Shown here: in pieces, positions 26,201-34,856 of the stretch
Layout: each line of letters starts with the position of its first letter
How positions within the stretch are numbered: position 1 is the stretch's first letter
IMG/VR virus record: IMGVR_UViG_3300017728_000013
Location: 1 to 52,193 of that record
Reading direction: 5' to 3' (one strand)
Origin: a virus
Length of the DNA: 52,193 nucleotides
The notes under the pieces: generated by a model
Seen by the model: only the letters and a program-made list of their open reading frames with translations
What the model was told of the DNA's origin: nothing
Databases searched by the model: none
Made by a program: the position numbers and the translations under genes

Positions 26201-27853
26201 GGCTGTTCCAAGATACAAAGTATTGGCTGAGTGGTCACGCCAAATAAAGTTAGTTACACTGTCGCCATTATCCCTAACAACAAAGTCAGTATTATCAGCG
26301 CGTATATCCACAGTACTTTGGTTTGTACCATCACCACGAACAAAGCCACTTGCATGTACACCATCCAGCAAATCAGCATCTAGGCCAGAGCCTGATCCGT
26401 CAGAAGTACTTGTCCACACCTGCTGCCAAGGATACCAACTACCGTTATTCCAACCTGTCCTTATAGCTATTTTGTTTCCTGTATGTGGTGTATACAGTTG
26501 TGCAATACCGTTTCCGTTTGCCTCAAAAACATTTAATACGCCGTAAGTATAAATTCCAGATATTGCAGAAGATGGATTATTTGTTCCAGTAAATGTACTA
26601 CCAGAACCAACTCCATACATTCCAGGTGCTGTCACATCCCAACTTGAAGAGCTTCCTATTTGGGTAGTACCTTTGTCATAAAAGATTGAAGACGCATGTA
26701 TACCGTCAACAGTATCAGCATCACCGACACTCACACTAAGCGTAGCATTCGCAGACCCATCCCAAGAGACAGAACCAGAAGCGTCACCAGATAAGGTTAA
26801 AGTGCGTGCTGTTGTCCACGCATCAGCATTGGGGTGGTAACCATCGTGGAAGATAATGTTAGAAGCGCCTGCTTTAAGCGTACCATCACCGTAAACTCTA
26901 AAAAGATTGTTATTACCCCAATGCCCTAAAGAAACGTAATTGCTGTTAGAACCAGCACTAGACCAGTTAAACCCTAAATAACCACTATTTTTAGTAGAGC
27001 CTTCTTTACCAATAACTAAAATATTTGTTTGAGTTGAAGCTAGATTAGCAGCAAGGTTTTCCTGAGAATGGACAAAAGCAGATGAAGAACTAACATCAAT
27101 AGCTAACGCGGGTGAGGCAGCTACACCTGTAGTAGCTACGGTTATTGCGCCCGTCATAGTCCCGCCAGCTAAAGGCAATTTAGTAGCGATTGAATTAGTG
27201 ACAGTAGTGCTAAAGTTAGCATCATCCCCTAAAGCCGCTGCTAACTCGTTAAGGGTATCTAAAGTAGAGGGTGCTGAGTCAACAAGACTAGATACTTCTG
27301 AGTCTACATACTGCTTTGTAGCGGCTCCTAATGCGGCACTAGGGTTAGCATTAAGAACTAGATTACCTGTCATAGTGCCGCCAGAACGCATTAAAGCACC
27401 TGCAGCAGTTACATTAGCTGTATCTGTTACATCTGCACTAGCTTCAACACCGTCTAGCTTAGTTCCATCTGCAGCTATATCTCTACCGTCTACAGTACCT
27501 GTAACTGTGATATTAGCAAAAGCTGCATTCTCACCTGAAACAATAGCCTTGCTTGCAGGGTAAGTCATAAACACATCTTTAGTACCTGCAGAAAAGTTTA
27601 CTGCAGATGTACCATTAGATCCCGCTAATACAGATGTACGTGAAAGTGTGTTACCTGTATTCCAAGTAGCTAGGCCTACTTCCCACTCATCAACACCAGA
27701 AGAGGTATGAACAATAGCATAAAAAGTCGTGTCTCCATTCGAAAGGAAAGATTGGAAGGTATCGAAAGTAGCAGCGGCACCGCCAAGACTTATGTTGCCA
27801 GTGCCTGTAGTAGTGCTAGTTTCTTTTACACGATCTTTTAAAGTAAATGCCAT
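23270..27853 (-). CDS. Giant tail fibre with C-terminal S74 intramolecular chaperone
   Basis: A 1527-residue fibre, the largest protein here. The N-terminal ~100 residues form the virion attachment domain. The shaft includes DADTVDGIHAS-type trimer motifs, then at least eight units of the form (A/G)PIFYDS(D/N)NTAYYVNPAS, 70-120 residues apart between about residues 680 and 1430. The end (SDIRFKSDLQKI, GLIAQEVEDVLPEAV, coiled coil) is a peptidase S74 chaperone that trimerises the fibre and cleaves itself off. Likely the main receptor-binding fibre. Confidence 0.92.
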   Translation of the reverse strand: MAFTLKDRVKETSTTTGTGNISLGGAAATFDTFQSFLSNGDTTFYAIVHTSSGVDEWEVGLATWNTGNTLSRTSVLAGSNGTSAVNFSAGTKDVFMTYPASKAIVSGENAAFANITVTGTVDGRDIAADGTKLDGVEASADVTDTANVTAAGALMRSGGTMTGNLVLNANPSAALGAATKQYVDSEVSSLVDSAPSTLDTLNELAAALGDDANFSTTVTNSIATKLPLAGGTMTGAITVATTGVAASPALAIDVSSSSAFVHSQENLAANLASTQTNILVIGKEGSTKNSGYLGFNWSSAGSNSNYVSLGHWGNNNLFRVYGDGTLKAGASNIIFHDGYHPNADAWTTARTLTLSGDASGSVSWDGSANATLSVSVGDADTVDGIHASSIFYDKGTTQIGSSSSWDVTAPGMYGVGSGSTFTGTNNPSSAISGIYTYGVLNVFEANGNGIAQLYTPHTGNKIAIRTGWNNGSWYPWQQVWTSTSDGSGSGLDADLLDGVHASGFVRGDGTNQSTVDIRADNTDFVVRDNGDSVTNFIWRDHSANTLYLGTANAVITARSTINANSNSITNVNNITGTSTDIQELNVNGGTRNNTNDATVYITATSNNDWGLVVNKYNSSASEYGVDIRMGSSFSYGFRVLGAGSTVSGISSGQLFHNSSVRGPIFYDSNDTAYYTDPASTSVVNQVIATNIEFGDTAGPILSQERDQNLKLQGSAGNDVGISGYSSNGTWSLQLYGHQNGQQGFLKSNWGSWSAYADTSGNWFGTASVRAPIFYDSDNTAYYVNPASRSVMGSIDFNEIVAETSQGGRVGRNHAYNTLELQGYGGELMIGSQSTAMSINYRTCNNGTSNHTPSTWYWRAGTSTNWSAHNFGAVTSNGILTATSDARAPIFYDSGNTAYFTSPAGYSKVNALLVGNQTTHTSNTTYGLQVHHNNRYLASFRYSAVGGNYPWIVHDSYNSTGAFIIHFNGIGDKFQFTQAGDGFAASSLRAPVFYDTDNTGYYVNPASTGTALNVNGTIAINNGGSSNTHGLKFTGSNSRIWFHGYRTIEGSTDGNNLQVGEGFNYTTILNQTRSPIFYDSDNTGYYANPAATSNIYSLTTASTVVIGGNFTNNAYSSVSSTRLLFGGGNDPNNYFLGTNLENYGGNYTKLDLRWHTGIRMGAQAQYGGVRIFDSEDVGTRLFSVGEGDTNVRVSNTLYAGNYYDINNTAYYVNPAESTRLYRLYVGGTIDDTPNGTQFSNVLGAVTVGGQSGRACYFDGGGVGASVWWGNGNTPYGAIDSDQSNGLRFYYNNSSGSWSEQFRVSDGYAIAINQMRAPIFYDSNNTSYYVNPNSDSRISRLLVGDGSNYIRIGDEGEGANTSYSRIRTNSSGDLFLDAKGSQNIYLGWWSSAGSRVYSEMGAQFPVYYDRNNTAYYADLAVTSVFNQINVTTLNSTSDIRFKSDLQKIENAVDKLKTISGYTYMLKDHDDRKAGLIAQEVEDVLPEAVKGDESKKLLDYQATIALLVEAVKEQSEEIAILKSRLTKLEN

Positions 27854-27869
27854 TTAGTGTAACCTTATA

Positions 27870-28301
27870 TTATGCAATACGAATTACTGCATTTGAAGCA
27901 TCTGCTGCTGGAAATACAACAGTAAAGTCACCTGATGTAGATGTTACCGTAGAACCAAAACTAAATACTGCAACAGCTTTATTTGATTGTGAGGAATTGT
28001 ATATTAACGCCCCTGCCGCTGAAATAGTTAAGTTCGTAAATACTTCATCTGCAAAGTCAACAAAGGCTGTTGAACCTGATAGTGTAATAACTGCAGAGCC
28101 AAGTGCCTGACCCGCCGCTGTGTAGTTAGTTCCTGTAGCTTCATCAGAACCTAAGTCAGAGTAATTAGTAGTAGCTGCACCATACGAACCTGTAGGTGAA
28201 ACTTTAATTAGAGCTATTTTTAAAGTATCTGTATCTAAATCGTGAACACCGCCAAGTAGCTCTTGCTTAAACGTGTTGCACATTGCTGTAGTAATTGCCA
28301 T
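27870..28301 (-). CDS. Virion structural protein (decoration or tail type)
   Basis: A 143-residue protein starting with MCNTFKQELLGGVHDLDTDTLKIALIK, a pattern widely shared by small phage virion proteins; the rest is a beta-sandwich-like run of T/A/G/V strands (GALIYNSSQSNKAVAVF). It sits between the capsid gene terminator and the giant fibre. A decoration, head-fibre or minor tail role fits; the sequence does not decide between them. Confidence 0.65.
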   Translation of the reverse strand: MAITTAMCNTFKQELLGGVHDLDTDTLKIALIKVSPTGSYGAATTNYSDLGSDEATGTNYTAAGQALGSAVITLSGSTAFVDFADEVFTNLTISAAGALIYNSSQSNKAVAVFSFGSTVTSTSGDFTVVFPAADASNAVIRIA

Positions 28302-28326
28302 TTGAAGGTATCCTTTATATGCAAAG

Positions 28327-28358
28327 AAAGGTAGGCCACAGTTAAGCAGCCTACCTTT
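28327..28358 (-). terminator. Terminator after the major capsid gene
   Basis: A perfect 10-bp inverted repeat (AAAGGTAGGC / GCCTACCTTT) with a 12-base loop, 12 bases past the capsid stop. Read on the minus strand the stem is followed by CTTTGC, a short U run. It should stop or reduce transcription after the capsid gene, letting capsid mRNA accumulate in excess over tail mRNA. Confidence 0.82.
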
Positions 28359-28370
28359 ATAGGTGTATTA

Positions 28371-29468
28371 TCAGGCGATATTATATTTCGCTGATACCAG
28401 AGCTTCTGGACGTAAAATTTTACGACCATAAAGATGCATACCACGTACAATATCTGCGAATGAGTCTGGGTCACGATAAGTCTCAGTTTTGTTGATCTGC
28501 TCTGCAGATGCAACGGCTGAGTCATGTCCAGCACAGATAACACCATAGTTAGCGTTCTGGTTTGCAGAACCTGAAGTTCCTGCACCAGTACCAACTGCTG
28601 GCAAGTTTGAAGTTACGTAAACGCGGAAGCCATGAAAGTTATTCAGAACCATACCGTTCTGTAACCCTGAACCACCAAAGTCTGCATTCAACAAACGTGA
28701 GTCTTCATCACGTAAGATTTCCATCATTACGGGATCAATGACCAACCAGCGACCTTGTGAGTCAACTTGCTGTTGATCCAACAAACGTGCCATACGCGAT
28801 ACAATCATCGCAGGAGACACAGTTGCTGTTGGCAATGCTGTAGCGCCAGAAAGACGTGCAGCTACTGGGATTGAATGATCGCCAGCAGAAGTTGTAGTGA
28901 TGTTACCAAAGTCACCTTTTTTCAGCTTGTTAGCTGCGAGCAATTCGTCGCCACCAGCCGTTGAGTTAGCTTTAGTTCCATTGACAACGTTGTTTACAGT
29001 GTCAGCAGATTCACCTTCCAAGATGTTGCCAGTTGCACCAGCAGCAGGTGTTTGTTTATAACCTGCCATGTAACCTAGTACATCTTTGTCAAACTGGTCA
29101 GCCAAACGATAGGCTGCACGATCTGATGCAAGACTTTGGAAATTGACGTGGGAGTGCGCGTCCTCAATATCATCGACCTTGAAGGCAAAATAATTGGCTT
29201 TGTCGATATTAAGGCTAAAGTCGGAGTCAATTAAATTTTGTGCGGCAACAGTTGTACCACGCAGATAAGGCTTAACTTCTACTTCAGGTTCTTTAACGAT
29301 TTTCACGCTATCGCCCATGTTGGCAATCTCGCCAAAATAGTCGTTGTTAGTAATTGCTTCACAGATAGCAGACTTGCGGAATGCAAGTTGTACCTGTTTG
29401 CTGTAGATTACTGGTGACCAAACCCCATTGGGAAGGTTACCATATCCACTCGCTGATCCAAATGCCAT
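28371..29468 (-). CDS. Major capsid protein
   Basis: A 365-residue coat protein. It begins AFGSASGYGNLPNGVWSP; the region around residues 75-130 has the long conserved segment with SDFSLNIDKANYF and VDDIEDAHS that is typical of T7/P22-like HK97-fold coat proteins of marine podophages. Further support is LADQFDKDVLGYMAGY and VSRMARLLDQQQVDSQGRW. It follows the scaffold gene, as expected, and is separated from it by a 266-base gap with hairpins. The gene is GC-richer than its neighbours, a sign of codon selection for high expression. Confidence 0.92.
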   Translation of the reverse strand: MAFGSASGYGNLPNGVWSPVIYSKQVQLAFRKSAICEAITNNDYFGEIANMGDSVKIVKEPEVEVKPYLRGTTVAAQNLIDSDFSLNIDKANYFAFKVDDIEDAHSHVNFQSLASDRAAYRLADQFDKDVLGYMAGYKQTPAAGATGNILEGESADTVNNVVNGTKANSTAGGDELLAANKLKKGDFGNITTTSAGDHSIPVAARLSGATALPTATVSPAMIVSRMARLLDQQQVDSQGRWLVIDPVMMEILRDEDSRLLNADFGGSGLQNGMVLNNFHGFRVYVTSNLPAVGTGAGTSGSANQNANYGVICAGHDSAVASAEQINKTETYRDPDSFADIVRGMHLYGRKILRPEALVSAKYNIA

Positions 29469-29734
29469 TGTTTATTCCTTTCGCATTATTGGTTCCAAGA
29501 TACAAACTAAAACAATTTCAAGTTTAGAGGCTAATATAATGGGTGCATCAATTACAAGAATGGCCTTTCTTGTATATAATGGGCCAATAGTGACTAGGTA
29601 GTTCCGTAAGAGTATTGCTGTTTGTGAATAGTAAAGTTTAATTTAGTATAGAATAGGTTGCTATTTAATAGGGCTACCCTATACTAAAGGATTGTACATA
29701 TAGTTATACCATAGTATTTCTATATGTCAATAGC
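29469..29734 (-). promoter_or_regulatory. Capsid gene leader with two hairpins and repeated CCCATTATAT
   Basis: This 266-base gap between scaffold and capsid genes has no ORF. It contains a perfect 8-bp inverted repeat (TACAAGAA / TTCTTGTA, 29553-29574, 6-base loop) and a longer one (TTTAGTATAG / CTATACTAAA, 29642-29688, with further pairing inside). CCCATTATAT occurs twice on the minus strand, near 29533 and 29572. These may be a late promoter with -10-like boxes, an mRNA-processing or attenuation site, or both. The terminator after the capsid gene suggests this element starts a capsid transcript. Confidence 0.5.
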
Positions 29735-30610
29735 TTAACGAGCATTTCCTGATATATCATAGATAAATTTTCCAGTACGGATAGATTCCATAATATCATC
29801 AGCGTATTTCTCGTATTCTTGCGAAGACATTTTATTTACCTGAGATTCTTTTAGGTAGTTACTTGTCTCATCAGTTTCAGGGCGAGTACGTGTAGATTTA
29901 GTTTCTACTGATTTCGCCGCATCTTTGTTAGTAGTTTTACTTTTAGCTTTTGTAATGCCTCTATCACTTTTGTATAAGTCGATAGCACGAGAAGCTGAAC
30001 GAGCATCTTCAGTGTTTTCATACAGAGCATCCTGAACCCACTTAGGCTGCTCTTCAGCCCACTCATGGAAATCATCGCTGTCACGTATGTCACCAAAGTC
30101 TGGGTGTATTCGCATAAGTTCTGCTTCAGCCTTTTCACGTGTGGCCTCATATCGCATTTCATCAATAGCTTTAACACGATCTTCTAAATCCTTTGATTGT
30201 TCTCTTGCTTTTTTAATTGCAATAGTTTCTACGATAGCTGCTACATCAGGGTATTCTGCTGCCCACTTGTCTAAGTCTTCATCGCTAGTAGGTAGTTTAA
30301 TTCCTTGTGCTGCAGATTCGCTAAGTTGTTCTTCTAGTTTTTTAATTCGATCTTCGTAACCACGTTCTTTTTCTTGAGTATGCCTACGCAAATCACCATA
30401 ACGTTTTTTAAAACTACGCTCTTCTGCTGTTTCAGGTACTTGCTCTTCTTTTTGAACTTCCTGTTCTTTTACAGACTCATCTTGTTCGTCCATTAATTTT
30501 TGTAGTTCTTCTTCTTCTATCTTTCGTTTATCTTCGTTTGAGTACTTGCGATTTGCAAATGCTACTTTTTTTGGCGTTTCCATTTCGCCAGCCATTACCG
30601 TATCGTTCAT
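29735..30610 (-). CDS. Capsid scaffolding protein
   Basis: A 291-residue, highly charged helical protein with long E/K/R/Q-rich coiled-coil segments (residues 20-110 and 130-180) and a basic, serine/threonine-rich stretch near 220-245. Position immediately before the major capsid gene, length and composition are those of podophage scaffolding proteins, which fill the procapsid and are released later. The start could also be the ATG at 30595, which follows five codons on. Confidence 0.85.
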   Translation of the reverse strand: MNDTVMAGEMETPKKVAFANRKYSNEDKRKIEEEELQKLMDEQDESVKEQEVQKEEQVPETAEERSFKKRYGDLRRHTQEKERGYEDRIKKLEEQLSESAAQGIKLPTSDEDLDKWAAEYPDVAAIVETIAIKKAREQSKDLEDRVKAIDEMRYEATREKAEAELMRIHPDFGDIRDSDDFHEWAEEQPKWVQDALYENTEDARSASRAIDLYKSDRGITKAKSKTTNKDAAKSVETKSTRTRPETDETSNYLKESQVNKMSSQEYEKYADDIMESIRTGKFIYDISGNAR

Positions 30611-30688
30611 TTAATTACTTTCTTTTCTGGGGCCACCGTAGCCTAGTGTTGTTGTTAGGGGGATGAGTAGCCAGACAAATATAGCAGA

Positions 30689-32575
30689 TTACTTACGTGC
30701 CGCTAAACCACGTTTCTTTTTAGGCATACCACCTTTTGCTAAACCTGATATACCGTATGCTTTATCTAACTCTGCACCACCTGTTTTTTGTGTAGGTGAT
30801 AAGTTAGCTGTTTTTGTTTTAGCTTCTTTAGTTGCTTGTTTTGCAGCCTGTTTTGGAGTAGGTTTTGGTGGTGGTGGGGAGCTATCATTATCGTTACTAC
30901 TACTGCCTTGACTTACAGGAGCAGATGTTGTTGTAGCTCCTGCACGACTTTGTGGTTTAGGTGAAGGTGGGGATGTAGAAGAAGAAGACTGTATTCCAGA
31001 TTCTCTAGGAGTATTTCCATCTACTTCCATAGTTGTCCCAACTAAAGGAGCAGTAACCTGTGTACCTGTAATTGCATTTTTAACTACGTCAAGTACACTT
31101 TGAGCAGACTGTGCTTGTATGTCTGCAAGTTGTTGTTTAGCTTGATTACCTGCCACAGACGTTACTAAAGGCAACGTAGATCCACTACTTGATAGCATAC
31201 CCGCACGAGAGAATTGATCTAGGGCAGAACCACCTACTGTTTGAGGAGCAGAAACAGGTATTGCTCGCGACGTAGATGTGTCTGCAATACCTAGTGCTGG
31301 TGAGGCACCATATAGTGTAGGTGTTACAGGGTCAATTTGAGATTGTACTGCAGGAGCAGGTCCTTGCGATCTATCAAACGAAGCTTCTTGATTTGTAAGA
31401 GCCGTAGTACCTGCAGTTGCTTGTCTATCAAAAGAAGCTTCTTGTTTCTTTTTAGCTATATAATCATACGCATCAATAAAATCGTTATCTGCAGTAGGAA
31501 GCATGTCTGAAGGTTTTAAGTTATATACAGTTTTTGATTCTTTAGTTGCATCTTCTTTATCTAAATCTGGATTGCCAGTTGTTGTTGTTGTAGTGTCTGC
31601 GGAAGAGACAGTAGCAGCCGCAGTCGTAGCTGTTTTAACTTGCTCATCATTAAGACCTAGCGCACCCTTTACCGTACCTATAATTTTACCAAGTATAGAT
31701 GTGTTTTCTTTTTCACCTTTACCCATTAACTTATCTTTAGCAGCACGTAAGGCAGCTACCTGACCTACTACGTCAGTCTTTTTAGCCTGCTCAATTCTTT
31801 CATCGATTGTAGAAAGTATTTGCTTTTTATTAAACTTATTACCTGCGTACACTGCAGCGCCAATTAAGGGTCCACCTAATGCACTAGCAATACCTGCAAC
31901 AATAGTAGGTGTAGAACCCGTAAACTTATCTAGTTCTTTAATATACATATCTAGTGGGGCGTCTTTCCAACTACCCGCTTCTACAAATGGATTCTTAGGT
32001 GTAGGTCCATCTGAGCTACTACCATCACCACCCTGACGTGGTGCTACAGGTTGGGGCACAACTACTTGACCTGTAAATAATACATAACCATCAGGTATGG
32101 TGTCAAGAGGTTTATCGCCTTGGAACCTAATATTTATTTTATTACCTGCTGCATTAACGTATACTTTAGTTTCAATAGGAACGTCTGCAGGAGATACAGG
32201 CCACTGAATACCCCCAATAGCAAAGTTATTTTCTTCACTATCATCTTCGCCTTCTACGATAATTAAGTCAGCCATACCAAAGGGTAAGTCATCAGGCATA
32301 GTAGCTTCATCAGAATTACCCATCTGACCCATAGCTTCCATTTCTTTTAAACCCATCTTAGCCATCTGACGCATTTGCATAAGTTTTTCAAGACCTAAAT
32401 ACCTAACTACATCTGCAGGAAATATAAACTCACCTTCGCTAATGTTAGCTGGAATATCATCACGAACTTCTTTACGTGTACTTCCAGATGGAACCTCGTT
32501 ACCAGATACTTCATCTACCATACCTCCTTCATCTTTTAGTCCACCGTCTTCAAAGAAACTCATTTGATCTTTCAT
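30689..32575 (-). CDS. Head/portal-region structural protein with GGM motifs
   Basis: A 628-residue protein. The N-terminus has DGGLKDEGGMVDEVSGNEVP and DDIPANISEGEFIFPADVVRYLGLEKL, a conserved block of marine phage structural proteins near the portal. The middle has an A/G-rich hydrophobic segment (about 215-240). Residues 420-600 are S/T/P-rich and disordered. It ends with LAKGGMPKKKRG. The ATG overlaps the preceding stop (ATGA). Probably a virion protein of the head or head-tail junction; the exact role is not known to me. Confidence 0.7.
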   Translation of the reverse strand: MKDQMSFFEDGGLKDEGGMVDEVSGNEVPSGSTRKEVRDDIPANISEGEFIFPADVVRYLGLEKLMQMRQMAKMGLKEMEAMGQMGNSDEATMPDDLPFGMADLIIVEGEDDSEENNFAIGGIQWPVSPADVPIETKVYVNAAGNKINIRFQGDKPLDTIPDGYVLFTGQVVVPQPVAPRQGGDGSSSDGPTPKNPFVEAGSWKDAPLDMYIKELDKFTGSTPTIVAGIASALGGPLIGAAVYAGNKFNKKQILSTIDERIEQAKKTDVVGQVAALRAAKDKLMGKGEKENTSILGKIIGTVKGALGLNDEQVKTATTAAATVSSADTTTTTTGNPDLDKEDATKESKTVYNLKPSDMLPTADNDFIDAYDYIAKKKQEASFDRQATAGTTALTNQEASFDRSQGPAPAVQSQIDPVTPTLYGASPALGIADTSTSRAIPVSAPQTVGGSALDQFSRAGMLSSSGSTLPLVTSVAGNQAKQQLADIQAQSAQSVLDVVKNAITGTQVTAPLVGTTMEVDGNTPRESGIQSSSSTSPPSPKPQSRAGATTTSAPVSQGSSSNDNDSSPPPPKPTPKQAAKQATKEAKTKTANLSPTQKTGGAELDKAYGISGLAKGGMPKKKRGLAARK

Positions 32576-32781
32576 TTTAAAACCTCATCCTTTAATAGTT
32601 TTAATCTACGTAATTGATTTATTGCACCCTGCGCTCTATGCACAATAGTAATACTATCTGTTTGTTCCATTATTCTGTGTTGTTCAGTAATAAGATAGTC
32701 AAAATATTCCTCTAACGCATTAGCCTGTTGGGGGTTGCCCAGCGTTGGCTTGAGGCGGTTGAGCAGTTGGTCCTTGTTCAT
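32572..32781 (-). CDS. Small helical protein overlapping portal 3' end
   Basis: A 69-residue protein from the ATG at 32781, mostly helical and moderately basic. It overlaps the last 62 bases of the portal gene in another frame, longer than the few-base overlaps usual here. It is coupled by ATGA to the following large gene. Its composition is ordinary for a phage gene, and no alternative start downstream preserves its length, so it is retained. Function unknown; a portal-associated factor is possible. Confidence 0.6.
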   Translation of the reverse strand: MNKDQLLNRLKPTLGNPQQANALEEYFDYLITEQHRIMEQTDSITIVHRAQGAINQLRRLKLLKDEVLK

Positions 32782-34843
32782 TTCCACTAAATCCTTGTTC
32801 TTGAGGTGTAGGTACTTGACCTGTTCCTATGTTACCACCCCCTGCTCCTGTAGGATCTAAAGGGTTGGCTCCCTGTTGTTGTTGCTCTTGGGCTGGGGCC
32901 GCAAAGCCTTTCATAAGCTCTGCTTGTATTGCTGCCTCATCCATATTGTTAGTTACTTTATCTGGATCTAGCTCCATTGATTTAGCTATTTCTCTGATAA
33001 TATATTGGAACTTAGCATACGGTGCTAGTGAAGGATTAGATGCTACTTGTAAAAACTGCATTAAGCGTTGGCTACGTACTTCGTTAGCCATAAGGCTTTC
33101 TGTACCACGAGCCTTAACTTCTAAGTCTCCACGCAACTCAGGATCATAGCTAAACTGCATGTTAAAACTAAACAATCCCTCACCTAATGGGCGAAGTAAG
33201 TAATCATCAATGTTTTTAATTACTGTTTTTATACCGCCTTGTGCGGCACCCATAAGCATAGAAATGCCAGAAGCAGTACGACCCACACCACTGACCCCTG
33301 TTTGACCATGAGCGAAAGATGGAAATCCAGTTGACTCATCTGCTAATACCCTTGCTTTATCAAATAGCTGTAGGTTTTCCCCTGCAACATTGGGGAACTT
33401 AGTTCCAAATACTGCTTGTCCTGGGGCACCACCTTGGCGTCTAAACACTTTCCCAGGATATACTGATAAGTCTTGGCCTGGAACTAAGTTAGTTTCATCT
33501 ACTTCAATCAATAGGTTACCAGATAATACAGCATTGTCAACTGCCATTCGCATAAAACCATTCATTAAAGTTTGCGTATCATCCATATTTTCCGCTAGAC
33601 CTACACCAAAGAAACCGTATGGGTTTAGTTCATACGGAGAGGCGTGATACGGAATCTTAGCAGGTTTGAAAGGGTTAAGTACCATGCGAAGTAGTTTGCC
33701 ATTACAGATCCAGACGTTTGCTTGTAATTCATCAAAGCCAGATAATTCACTAGGAATATCTACGCCTTGCTCTTCTAGTAGCTCTACGTCTACCATACCC
33801 CAATATTCTAATACTTCAAAACGATCAATACCATGTTCAGGTGCGAAGTCAGCTAAGTCATGTTCCCAATTTTTTCGTGTGTAATCTTCACCATAACCAA
33901 TAGCTTCATCAATTAAAGAGGCTCTAAAGTAAGGACGTTTCTTAAGGGCACGTAGTTGTGTACGTGATAGTTTATGTCGTTCAATAACATACTGAGCTTC
34001 ATCCATGTTATTTGCATCTGGATCTGGGTAAAAGTTCCATACAGATACATGAGATACCTGTGGTACTGTTTTAATCATAGGGGAGTACTCACCCTCTTCG
34101 TTCCAGTTAGCGTACTCTTTATCTACAGCAAATGGACCTTTCATAACACCAGTACCAAATAATGCCATTTCAAATACTGTACTGCGTAAATGTTTACCTG
34201 CACTCGACTCATCTAACTGGTCATGTATTTTCTTTTGCATTTTCTTAGCTGCAATCATAGCTGGGCTAAATGTAATTGCAGATGGCGTAAGTCCTGTAGT
34301 ACCTTTTAAGTTATCTATCTCTGAAAGTTTATCTTTTAGTGGGCCAAGACTTTCCATAAGAGTTTTTTCTGTCGCACCCTTAACCCACTCTTTACCATCT
34401 CCCTTATAACCATAAGGAGACACAACTTCATCCTTTGTATCTTTACGTAGTTGTTCTGGTTCTTTAGGATCAAAGCTAACATCCGCTACAACACCGTCTG
34501 GTAGCTCTGTAGGATCTACGCTTAATGGAAATCTATTATTAGCAAATAGTACATCAATCATTTGTCCATAAGCAGCTAATGTTTTTGTTTTAGTTACTTT
34601 AATAAATACACGAGATTTTTCAGCTTCTGTAAATTGAACATCAGAACTATATAGTCCCCTATAGTTTCTGTAAGATTTAAGCCAACGTTGTTCGTCTTGC
34701 TCACGATAATCTTCAGAACGTTTATATCTTTCCATAATAAATGGAATTATTTTAGCTGCATCAGAATCTTCAACATCAGAGTTTTCTGTGTCTTCAAGGG
34801 CAATCGAATCGTCCTCAATAAAAATTTCATCAATATCTGACAT
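32720..34843 (-). CDS. Portal protein
   Basis: The ATG at 34843 follows aaggaaag and is preferred over an in-frame upstream codon at 34867; 707 residues. Motifs fit podophage portals: KIIPFIMERYKRSEDYREQDEQRW near the N-terminus, VTKTKTLAAYGQMID, then GIGYGEDYTRKNWE-like and NPYGFFGVGLAENM segments and a long helical stretch before a Q/G/P-rich disordered tail. It forms the dodecameric ring for DNA passage. It lies just after the large terminase, as normal. Confidence 0.88.
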   Translation of the reverse strand: MSDIDEIFIEDDSIALEDTENSDVEDSDAAKIIPFIMERYKRSEDYREQDEQRWLKSYRNYRGLYSSDVQFTEAEKSRVFIKVTKTKTLAAYGQMIDVLFANNRFPLSVDPTELPDGVVADVSFDPKEPEQLRKDTKDEVVSPYGYKGDGKEWVKGATEKTLMESLGPLKDKLSEIDNLKGTTGLTPSAITFSPAMIAAKKMQKKIHDQLDESSAGKHLRSTVFEMALFGTGVMKGPFAVDKEYANWNEEGEYSPMIKTVPQVSHVSVWNFYPDPDANNMDEAQYVIERHKLSRTQLRALKKRPYFRASLIDEAIGYGEDYTRKNWEHDLADFAPEHGIDRFEVLEYWGMVDVELLEEQGVDIPSELSGFDELQANVWICNGKLLRMVLNPFKPAKIPYHASPYELNPYGFFGVGLAENMDDTQTLMNGFMRMAVDNAVLSGNLLIEVDETNLVPGQDLSVYPGKVFRRQGGAPGQAVFGTKFPNVAGENLQLFDKARVLADESTGFPSFAHGQTGVSGVGRTASGISMLMGAAQGGIKTVIKNIDDYLLRPLGEGLFSFNMQFSYDPELRGDLEVKARGTESLMANEVRSQRLMQFLQVASNPSLAPYAKFQYIIREIAKSMELDPDKVTNNMDEAAIQAELMKGFAAPAQEQQQQGANPLDPTGAGGGNIGTGQVPTPQEQGFSGNEQGPTAQPPQANAGQPPTG

Positions 34844-34856
34844 ATAGTTTCTTTCC

